This document shows positions 1-7,704 of a stretch of DNA of 7,704 bases, piece by piece. The notes beneath the pieces are model-generated. The model was not told where the DNA came from, did not search any database, and was given only the letters and a program-made list of their open reading frames with translations. This DNA is from Actinomycetota bacterium (GTDB taxonomy: Bacteria; Actinomycetota; Acidimicrobiia; Acidimicrobiales; Acidimicrobiaceae), in assembly GCA_004366215.1 (NCBI GenBank), contig SIRY01000228.1:1-7704 (forward strand), written 5' to 3'. The stretch's first letter is position 1, and every line of letters starts with the position of its first letter. Made by a program: the position numbers and the translations under genes.

Positions 1-302
1 TCGTTGAGCCCGATGCGCCCCTCCTCGACGAGTTGGAGCGCGGCGACCGCGGTGATCGGCTTCGTCATCGAGTAGATGCGGTAGATGGTCTCTGGCGTGA
101 CGGCGACGCCGCGATGCTCGTCAGCCCAACCCGTGTAGTGTTCGAACGCTACCTCGCCGCGGCGAACGATGCCGAGGGCGACCCCCGCGACGCGGCGGGA
201 GTGGACCCAGCCGTCGAGGGTGCGACGCAGTCGATCGAGGGCTCGAGGGGAGAAGCCGAGGGAGCGCGGGTCGCTTCGCGGGAGCGCGACGACGCCGTTC
301 AC
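1..302 (-). CDS. Beta-lactamase-fold serine hydrolase (class C / EstB-like), N-terminal part
   Basis: This is the first 100 or so codons of a serine hydrolase whose C-terminus lies beyond the left edge. A Ser-x-x-Lys motif, SMTK at residues 78-81, sits in the typical context of a tyrosine-rich strand before it and a hydrophobic helix plus LVEEGRIGLN after it. In the beta-lactamase / penicillin-binding-protein / EstB family this Ser is the acyl-enzyme nucleophile and the Lys the general base. The Tyr-x-Asn and His/Lys-x-Gly motifs are outside the window, so substrate (ester, amide or peptide) cannot be told. There is no signal peptide with this start, which suggests a cytoplasmic esterase-type member. 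The GTG start at 302-300 is chosen because an in-frame TGA lies 9 bases upstream (the pncB stop) and GAGGTGG lies 4 bases before it. It is probably co-transcribed with pncB and lgt. Confidence 0.85.
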   Translation of the reverse strand, partial: MNGVVALPRSDPRSLGFSPRALDRLRRTLDGWVHSRRVAGVALGIVRRGEVAFEHYTGWADEHRGVAVTPETIYRIYSMTKPITAVAALQLVEEGRIGLN

Positions 303-306
303 CGAG

Positions 307-313
307 CCACCTC
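307..313 (-). promoter_or_regulatory. Shine-Dalgarno GAGGTGG overlapping the pncB stop
   Basis: On the minus strand GAGGTGG lies 4 bases before the GTG start of the serine hydrolase, and its first bases are part of the pncB stop codon (TGA, 314-312). This fixes the downstream start and suggests that ribosomes ending pncB re-initiate on the hydrolase. Confidence 0.6.
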
Positions 314-1649
314 AGGGTGCCTCGGGCCCTCGCGAGGCCGGCAGCGTAGGCCCGACGTAGCGACAGTGCAGCACCGGCTCGCGAGCGTCGAGGAGCGCCT
401 CGGGCGTCAGCCCGAGGCTGGCGAGACGCTCACGCAAGCGAGCACGGCCGATCGCAGCCGGCTCCGGCTCACAGATCCTGCCGCACTCGATGACGGGGAT
501 CTCGAGACGCTCGAGCGTGCTGCCGTCGGTTGGCTCGACCTCCACGTCAGGATCGAAGGCGAGCTCCTCGACCGCTCGGCCGTCTCGTCGGCGCCGGTAG
601 CCCGCCTTTCGCCCTCCTGAGGAGGCCTTGTTGGCCGAGAGCTTCGCGACCGGGCGCCGAGACTCGGCCTCGCCCACCGCGACAAGCTTGTAGACCAGCT
701 GGGCGGTGGGCACGCCATCGCCGGTGACCACCTTCGTGCCGACGCCAAAACCGTCGACCGGCTCGCTCACGAGTCGGCGGATGGTTGCCTCATCCAGGTC
801 GCCGGAGACGAGGATGCGAGTCTTCGTGGCGCCAAGCTCATCGAGCAGCTGACGGGCACGACGGACTTCGGTGAAGGGGTTCCCAGAGTCGATCCGGATC
901 GCCGCGAGCTCTGGACCGAAGGCCTCCACCGCCAGCCGAATGCCATGAGGGATGTCGTACGTGTCGACGAGCGCTGTCGTCGAGGGTCCCACGGCGCGGG
1001 CCTGCGCGACGAAGGCGTCGCGTTCGCTCGGGTGCGCGAGGACCAACGCGTGGCCCATCGTGCCCCCAGTCGGTATCCCCCAGCGTCGTCCGGCTTCGAG
1101 GTTCGACGTCGAGTCGAACCCACCGATCCACGCGGCGCGAGCTGCAGCGACCGCGGCCTGCTCGTGGATGCGGCGCGAGCCCATCTCGATGAGCGTGGCC
1201 TGCTGCGCCGCGAGTCGGATGCGGCTCGCGGCTGTAGCGACCGCTGAGTCGAAGTTCAAGATCGACAAGACGAGCGTCTCGATGAGGAGGCCCTCGCCGA
1301 AGGGAGCGTCGACACGCACGATCGGAGAGCCTGGGAAGTAGAGCTCGCCGTCAGGGTACGCCGCGAGGGAGCCGCGGAAGGCGAACTGCTCGAGGTAGCG
1401 AGCGGTGGCGTGCGAGATGATGGCCTCGTTGACGAGCCATCGGAGCGCGTCGTCGTCGAAGCGAAACGCGGTGAGCGCCTCGGCGAGGCGGCCGGTCCCC
1501 GCGACGACGCCGTAGCTTCGGCCCGCGAGCGAGCGAGCGTAGACCTCGAACGTCGCTGGCGTCTCGGCGATGCCACTCGCGAGGGCGGTCTCGAGCATCG
1601 TGAGCTCGTAGCGGTCGGTGAGCAGTGCGCTCGATGGAAGGGCTGTCAC
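312..1649 (-). CDS. pncB: Nicotinate phosphoribosyltransferase (NAPRTase)
   Basis: Makes nicotinate mononucleotide from nicotinate, PRPP and ATP in NAD salvage (Preiss-Handler pathway), in the cytoplasm. The 445-residue protein starts with the actinobacterial pattern ALLTDRYELTML followed by FEVYARSL and YGVVAGTGRL. GGTMGHALV around His200 matches the GTxxH motif; a His in this family is autophosphorylated, and His200 is the likely one. LVDTYD, VSGDLDE, FGVGTKVVTG and the basic stretch NKASSGGRK follow in the usual order. The GTG start at 1649-1647 overlaps the lgt stop as GTGA, so translational coupling is likely. The open frame continues 45 codons upstream inside lgt, but that part has no family similarity. 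One oddity: the usual DSGD motif reads DSGNP (254-258), as in nicotinamide phosphoribosyltransferases. The substrate is therefore nicotinate by overall similarity, not proven. Confidence 0.93.
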   Translation of the reverse strand: MTALPSSALLTDRYELTMLETALASGIAETPATFEVYARSLAGRSYGVVAGTGRLAEALTAFRFDDDALRWLVNEAIISHATARYLEQFAFRGSLAAYPDGELYFPGSPIVRVDAPFGEGLLIETLVLSILNFDSAVATAASRIRLAAQQATLIEMGSRRIHEQAAVAAARAAWIGGFDSTSNLEAGRRWGIPTGGTMGHALVLAHPSERDAFVAQARAVGPSTTALVDTYDIPHGIRLAVEAFGPELAAIRIDSGNPFTEVRRARQLLDELGATKTRILVSGDLDEATIRRLVSEPVDGFGVGTKVVTGDGVPTAQLVYKLVAVGEAESRRPVAKLSANKASSGGRKAGYRRRRDGRAVEELAFDPDVEVEPTDGSTLERLEIPVIECGRICEPEPAAIGRARLRERLASLGLTPEALLDAREPVLHCRYVGPTLPASRGPEAP

Positions 1650-2455
1650 CGATCCCGCACTCCGGTCGAGGCGAGCGGTGCTCGAGCCACCGTGGGCGCG
1701 CTCCCGCGGCGGCGCACGAGGACAGCGAGGGTCACGATGCTCGCGGCGAGGCACAAGAGGGCGAAGACCTCGACCGCATCCCACACGCGTGGGCGTGCGA
1801 GCCAGAGGTACTCATCGAAGAATCGTTCGATCGACCACAGGCCAAGGGCGGCGACGGCGACAGAGCCGGACGGCATCTGGAGGCGGGCGAAGCGTTGCGC
1901 GACCCAGAGCGTGATGAGGAAGCACAGGAAGTCTTCGGCCGACTGAAACAGCGGCACAGGGATTCGTTTGCCGACCTCACCCGCGTAGTACATGCCGTAC
2001 CACGCGTTGGTCGGCAACCCCCCGCCAGCGTACATGAGCTGTGGACCGAGGAGCCGACCGAGCGACCACGACGCCAGGAGGACCGGCGCAGCCACGTCGA
2101 TGGCGCGACGAAAGTCGACCGGGGGCGAGGAGCGGCGAAGAAACCACACGGCCGTCGGAATGCCACCTGCGAGCCCCCCGTACGAGGAGAGCCCACCCTG
2201 CCAGACCTCGAGGATGGTGATCGGATCGTGGAGGTAGACCGGCGCGTTGGCCACCACGTGCACGATGCGCGCACCCACGATGGCCATGACGATGATCGGA
2301 ATGAACCCTCGTTCGAGCCACTGCGTAGGCAGGCCGAAGCGGCGGAACCGCCTGCCGAGGTACCAGTACGCGAACCAGAACGTCACGCCAAGGCCAAGAC
2401 CGTAGGTGTGGAGTACTAGCGGTCCGATGTGGAACGCCACCGGAATCGGCTTCAC
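1646..2455 (-). CDS. lgt: Lgt-family phosphatidylglycerol:prolipoprotein diacylglyceryl transferase, divergent
   Basis: Lgt moves diacylglycerol from phosphatidylglycerol to the lipobox Cys of prelipoproteins at the plasma membrane. Seen here: a 269-residue polytopic membrane protein with N-terminal IGPLVLHTYGLGLG, the GAR motif (61-63), GGLSSYGGLAGG (87-98), a Gly-Arg at 133-134 that should match E. coli R143, and ERFFDEYL with Arg211 matching E. coli R239. The normally conserved GNFxNxExxG part of the signature is replaced by GPQLMYAGGG, and HPxQLYE by VPLFQSAE, so the family is clear but activity less so. I chose GTG 2455 over GTG 2476 because GAGGGGG lies 4 bases upstream, the protein then begins with the usual KPIPVAFHIGP, and a likely -10 hexamer sits too close to 2476. 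pncB starts within its stop codon. Confidence 0.8.
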   Translation of the reverse strand: MKPIPVAFHIGPLVLHTYGLGLGVTFWFAYWYLGRRFRRFGLPTQWLERGFIPIIVMAIVGARIVHVVANAPVYLHDPITILEVWQGGLSSYGGLAGGIPTAVWFLRRSSPPVDFRRAIDVAAPVLLASWSLGRLLGPQLMYAGGGLPTNAWYGMYYAGEVGKRIPVPLFQSAEDFLCFLITLWVAQRFARLQMPSGSVAVAALGLWSIERFFDEYLWLARPRVWDAVEVFALLCLAASIVTLAVLVRRRGSAPTVARAPLASTGVRDR

Positions 2456-2528
2456 GTGACCCCCTCGGTTGCTCACGCTCAGCTTACGTGCTGCTCGCAG
2501 CGACGCGACGGTGCGTGCTCAGCGGCTC
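2456..2528. other. Short intergenic gap with likely lgt promoter
   Basis: These 73 bases separate the stop of the unknown gene from lgt. They hold a TAAGCT hexamer on the minus strand and a small GCTG-CTCG-CAGC hairpin too weak, and without a T run, to call a terminator. Confidence 0.5.
2481..2486 (-). promoter_or_regulatory. Putative -10 element TAAGCT for lgt
   Basis: TAAGCT on the minus strand fits the actinobacterial TAnnnT -10 pattern. It would place the transcription start near 2474, about 20 bases before the chosen lgt GTG and overlapping the rival GTG at 2476, which supports the downstream start. No convincing -35 is visible. Confidence 0.4.
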
Positions 2529-3122
2529 TCAAGACGAACGGTGCGGCGTGGCGAGGTCGCTTGCGGCGACGAGGGCGCTCGCGATCCAGCTCGCGAGGCG
2601 CCGGAGCGGCTCGGCCAGCGTCTCAGGGTGCTCGAGTTCTGGTTCGTCGAGGGTGAGCGTCAGGTCGTAGACCGCCTCGAGGCCGTACTCCTCGGCGTCT
2701 GCATCGGGATCGAACGCCGCCTCTGCCGATACGGTACGCAGCTCGAGCGCGTCGCCGTTGAGGATAGCGGGGGAGCGCGGCGGGAGCGAGCGTCGGAACG
2801 CTCCGACGCTCATGTCTGGTGTGCGCAGGCCCGAGACCCGGAGCGCGACCTCGATCACGACCTCGAGCGGCTCCTCGAGTCCCTCGCCGAGGGTCCAGGA
2901 GCGGTAGGCGCTCTGCGCCCACGTCGACCACTCGACGGAGACGTCAGCGCGGACGTGGGGCGGCGCCTCCTCTCCGGGCAAGCTCACGGAGGTCTCGTAG
3001 GTGGTATCTCCGAGGAGGACGTCGATGTGGAGCTGCTCGTCGAGGCCGCCGCCCTCGAGCATGGCGTCGCGTAGGCCGAGGCGGAGGGATCCAATGAGAT
3101 CGAAGAGAACGTGGTGGAGCAT
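2529..3122 (-). CDS. Conserved-looking acidic protein of unknown function
   Basis: I do not recognise this 197-residue protein. It is rich in Asp, Glu, Leu and Val, contains no Cys, and alternates short hydrophobic and charged stretches in a way that suggests a mostly beta fold ending in a helix (LRRLASWIASALVAASDLA). No signal peptide, strong membrane span or catalytic motif is visible, so a soluble cytoplasmic protein is likely. The minus-strand reading has strong GC bias at third positions, whereas the plus-strand open frame over the same DNA gives Arg-rich shadow protein, so the minus frame is favoured. The ATG at 3122-3120 has no Shine-Dalgarno sequence and sits 12 bases after a TAGGCT hexamer, giving a nearly leaderless start. 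It is divergent from the GDPD gene and 73 bases upstream of lgt, with which it may be co-transcribed. Confidence 0.7.
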   Translation of the reverse strand: MLHHVLFDLIGSLRLGLRDAMLEGGGLDEQLHIDVLLGDTTYETSVSLPGEEAPPHVRADVSVEWSTWAQSAYRSWTLGEGLEEPLEVVIEVALRVSGLRTPDMSVGAFRRSLPPRSPAILNGDALELRTVSAEAAFDPDADAEEYGLEAVYDLTLTLDEPELEHPETLAEPLRRLASWIASALVAASDLATPHRSS

Positions 3123-3134
3123 GCCTTGAGGAGG

Positions 3135-3140
3135 AGCCTA
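3135..3140 (-). promoter_or_regulatory. Putative -10 element TAGGCT for the unknown leftward gene
   Basis: TAGGCT on the minus strand lies 12 bases before the ATG at 3122, giving a predicted leader of about 6 bases. It is the left arm of a 6-base inverted repeat whose right arm is the matching hexamer for the rightward gene. No clear -35 is visible. Confidence 0.4.
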
Positions 3141-3145
3141 GTGGG

Positions 3146-3151
3146 TAGGCT
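3146..3151 (+). promoter_or_regulatory. Putative -10 element TAGGCT for the GDPD gene
   Basis: TAGGCT ends 8 bases before the GTG at 3160, a distance expected if transcription begins at or very near the start codon (leaderless mRNA, common in actinobacteria). This would explain why no good Shine-Dalgarno sequence precedes that GTG. No clear -35 is seen. Confidence 0.4.
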
Positions 3152-3159
3152 GCGCGGTC

Positions 3160-3930
3160 GTGGACGGTCGCGCGACCCCCCTCGTCGTTGCGCACCGCGG
3201 TGGGCTCGCGGAGCGGTGCGAGTCGACGCTCGCTGCCTTCGCCTCGTGCGCGGCGCGCGGAGCCACCGGCGTCGAGTGCGACGTACACCCGAGCGCAGAC
3301 GGCGTCCTCGTCGTCTACCACGACCCCACGCTGCGACGTGGTGCAGGCGACCCGCGTCCGATCTCATCTCTGACCTGGAGTGAGCTGCGTCGGATCGAGC
3401 TGGCCTGCGGCTCGCGCCCAGGTCACCTCGCGCGCCTCGAGGAGGTGCTCGAGGTGACCTCAGGACTCGTGTGCTCGATCGACGTCAAGTCGGTCACCGA
3501 TCGCTCAGGCGCTACCGAGGCGGCGGTGGTGGAGGCGCTGCGAGCGACACGGGCCCTCGAGCGGGCCGTCGTCGCGAGCTTCCACCACGACGTGCTCGAA
3601 CGGGTGCGCGCCCGCGCGCCGTGGGTGCGCACCGCCGCATCGCCCCGGGAGGTGGCGCGCTGGCTCGCGCGGCTCGACCACGGCCCGGCGTGGTCGGTGC
3701 TCTCGGTTCCGCGCCGGTGGCGAGGACTTCCGCTCGTCACGGCTCAGAGCGTCGAGCGTCTCCACCGCGAGGGACGTGAGGTGTGGGTGTGGACGGTCAA
3801 CGAACCCGTCGAGGCCCGCCAGCTCGCCACGGCCGGCGTCGACGCGATCATCACCGACGCCCCTCAGCTCATTGCGCGGGCGCTCGCTCCACCTCGCGAG
3901 GTCGGCTCGTCTAGCCTTGCTCCGTGGTGA
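3160..3930 (+). CDS. Glycerophosphodiester phosphodiesterase (GDPD/UgpQ family)
   Basis: Cytoplasmic GDPD enzymes hydrolyse glycerophosphodiesters to glycerol 3-phosphate and an alcohol, recycling phospholipid head groups. The 256-residue protein shows the TIM-barrel signature in order: AHRG (His12), GVECDV with likely metal ligands Glu39 and Asp41, YHDPTL (His54), SIDVKS (108-111) and the C-terminal VWVWTVN and GVDAIITDAP. There is no signal peptide. Two motif positions differ from the usual: PENTL is CESTL, and the third metal ligand, normally Glu in IEIK, is Asp108. The GTG at 3160 is the first in-frame start after a TAG at 3139 and lacks a good Shine-Dalgarno site; a strong GAGGAGGAG with a well-spaced GTG at 3141 lies just upstream in another frame. 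mnmA follows after 10 bases. Confidence 0.9.
   Translation: MDGRATPLVVAHRGGLAERCESTLAAFASCAARGATGVECDVHPSADGVLVVYHDPTLRRGAGDPRPISSLTWSELRRIELACGSRPGHLARLEEVLEVTSGLVCSIDVKSVTDRSGATEAAVVEALRATRALERAVVASFHHDVLERVRARAPWVRTAASPREVARWLARLDHGPAWSVLSVPRRWRGLPLVTAQSVERLHREGREVWVWTVNEPVEARQLATAGVDAIITDAPQLIARALAPPREVGSSSLAPW
3420..3460. repeat. 11-base perfect inverted repeat inside the GDPD gene
   Basis: AGGTCACCTCG (3420-3430) and CGAGGTGACCT (3450-3460) are exact reverse complements with a 19-base loop that itself contains the palindrome CCTCGAGG. It encodes part of the LEEVLEVT helix. It may be a chance result of Leu/Glu/Val codon use in GC-rich DNA. Confidence 0.7.
3912..3917 (+). promoter_or_regulatory. 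Putative -10 element TAGCCT for mnmA-ligA
   Basis: TAGCCT lies in the last codons of the GDPD gene, about 24 bases before the mnmA ATG, and would start transcription near 3924. No good -35 is visible at the expected distance. If used, it would let mnmA-ligA be expressed apart from the GDPD gene. Confidence 0.3.
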
Positions 3931-3935
3931 GGAGG
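3929..3935 (+). promoter_or_regulatory. Shine-Dalgarno GAGGAGG for mnmA
   Basis: GAGGAGG overlaps the GDPD stop codon (TGA, 3928-3930) and sits 5 bases before ATG 3941. It settles the mnmA start: the frame stays open 55 codons upstream, but that part is GDPD sequence in another frame. Confidence 0.75.
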
Positions 3936-3940
3936 GAGGC

Positions 3941-6953
<3,013 letters not shown>

Positions 6954-6981
6954 CATCGTGGAGAGCCATGGGAGTCCGGGT

Positions 6982-7704
6982 TTGAGCGCAACCTCAACGG
7001 TGGACGACCTGACCGGGCGCACCCTTGTCGAGCGCTACGTCGTCCAGCGGCGAATCGGAGAGGGCGGGTCAGGCGTCGTCTACCTCGCCCTCGATCGTCG
7101 CCTCGGGTCCTCGGTCGCCCTCAAGGTACTCCGCAGCGACCTGCGAGCTGATCGGAGCTTCGTCCGAGAGCTCAAGCGCGAGGCCCAGATCGTGTCGCAG
7201 ATGCAGCACCCCCACGTCCTTCGCGTCCTTGACCTCCTCGACGTGGGGCAGCCGGTGGGCCTCGTCGTCGTCATGGAGTACGTGCGTCGCGGGTCGCTCC
7301 AGGACCTCGAGCGGCGCGGGCTTCGCCTCGACGACGCCCAGATCGTGCGCATCGGCAGCGAGGTGGCCAGCGCGCTCGCGGCAGCGCACCACCACGGACT
7401 CGTCCACTACGACGTCAAGCCGGGCAACCTCCTCATCGACGAGGGTGGACACGTGCGGCTCGCGGACTTTGGCCTCGCGCGTCACGCCGATGCGCTCGAG
7501 CGGGGTCGGGCAGCTGGGACCCCACGCTACGTCGCCCCCGAACAGCTCGACCCGAGCCTCATCACCGACACGCGGCTCGCGGCTCGAGCAGACACCTACT
7601 CGCTCGGACTCGTGCTCTACGAGCTTGCCGTAGGTCGCTTGCCGTTTCAGGGGTCCACCCTCGCAGAGGTCGCCCGCCAGCGACCCGCGGTCGAGGTGAC
7701 GAAC
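6982..7704 (+). CDS. Serine/threonine protein kinase (PknB-like), N-terminal part
   Basis: A Hanks-type kinase that continues past the right edge. Counting from TTG 6982, it shows the glycine loop GEGGSGVV (26-33), the ATP-anchoring Lys48 in VALK, a helix-C Glu in RELKREA, the catalytic loop HYDVKPGN with Asp144, Lys146 and Asn149, DFG at 162-164, and APE at 185-187. ADTYSLGLVLYEL then gives the F-helix region. All catalytic residues are present, but the Arg of HRD is Tyr143. Any membrane span or sensor domain is outside the window. The start is uncertain: TTG 6982 has GGGAG 7 bases upstream and follows the predicted transcription start by about 22 bases; GTG 6958 and GTG 7000 are in-frame alternatives without good ribosome sites. 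It stands downstream of ligA, where many actinobacteria carry gatC instead. Confidence 0.92.
   Translation, partial: MSATSTVDDLTGRTLVERYVVQRRIGEGGSGVVYLALDRRLGSSVALKVLRSDLRADRSFVRELKREAQIVSQMQHPHVLRVLDLLDVGQPVGLVVVMEYVRRGSLQDLERRGLRLDDAQIVRIGSEVASALAAAHHHGLVHYDVKPGNLLIDEGGHVRLADFGLARHADALERGRAAGTPRYVAPEQLDPSLITDTRLAARADTYSLGLVLYELAVGRLPFQGSTLAEVARQRPAVEVTN

Larger units (their letters stand above)
3135..3151. repeat. Inverted repeat AGCCTA-N5-TAGGCT between divergent genes
   Basis: Two perfect 6-base arms with spacer GTGGG lie in the 37-base gap between divergent start codons. The arms double as likely -10 hexamers facing in opposite directions. It could equally be an operator half-site pair; the sequence alone does not decide. 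Confidence 0.6.

Noticed and set aside
33..620. Plus-strand open frame opposite the serine hydrolase and the pncB end
   Set aside because: It spans two clear minus-strand genes and shows no protein family features.
1650..1784. N-terminal extension of pncB into lgt
   Set aside because: The 45 extra codons give Arg-rich sequence unlike the family, and the GTG at 1649 overlapping the lgt stop gives the expected N-terminus.
2487..2505. GCTG-CTCG-CAGC hairpin as a terminator after the unknown gene
   Set aside because: The stem is only 4 base pairs, with no T run after it in the direction of transcription.
2469..3074. Plus-strand open frame of 201 codons opposite the unknown gene
   Set aside because: Its product is an Arg-rich, low-complexity shadow; the minus-strand frame has better codon bias and a promoter-like hexamer before its start.
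7025..7633. Plus-strand 202-codon open frame overlapping the kinase
   Set aside because: It gives Ser/Arg/Thr-rich shadow sequence, while the other frame encodes a complete set of kinase motifs.

Overview
The window is very GC-rich (roughly 70% by eye) and packed with genes that have strongly GC-biased third codon positions and many GTG/TTG starts. This fits a high-GC actinobacterium. The gene set (actinobacterial-type nicotinate phosphoribosyltransferase, mnmA next to ligA, a PknB-like kinase, leaderless-looking starts) agrees. An Acidimicrobiia-like lineage is a guess, not shown by the sequence.

Layout: two divergent gene groups leave a short promoter region at about 3123-3159. Leftward (minus strand) are an unrecognised acidic protein (3122-2529), an Lgt-family membrane protein (2455-1646), nicotinate phosphoribosyltransferase pncB (1649-312, start overlapping the lgt stop as GTGA) and the N-terminal part of a beta-lactamase-fold serine hydrolase (302 to beyond the left edge). 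Rightward (plus strand) are a glycerophosphodiester phosphodiesterase (3160-3930), the tRNA 2-thiouridylase mnmA (3941-4972), NAD-dependent DNA ligase ligA (4965-6947, overlapping mnmA by 8 bases) and a Ser/Thr protein kinase that runs off the right edge (from about 6982). No tRNA, rRNA, CRISPR array, insertion sequence or convincing intrinsic terminator was seen.

How the genes work together: most are housekeeping genes. pncB feeds NAD salvage and LigA consumes NAD+, but they lie on opposite strands and need not be co-regulated. Coupling is tight: pncB and ligA overlap the genes before them, and the Shine-Dalgarno sequences of mnmA and of the serine hydrolase overlap the preceding stop codon. 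Each likely transcription unit is preceded by a TAnnCT hexamer that looks like an actinobacterial -10 element.

I found no clear new multi-gene system. The most useful leads are residue-level departures in otherwise recognisable enzymes (an Lgt with a rewritten signature loop, a NAPRT with a NAMPT-like DSGNP motif, a kinase with HYD for HRD, a GDPD with two motif changes), the symmetric divergent promoter, and the unknown protein upstream of lgt.
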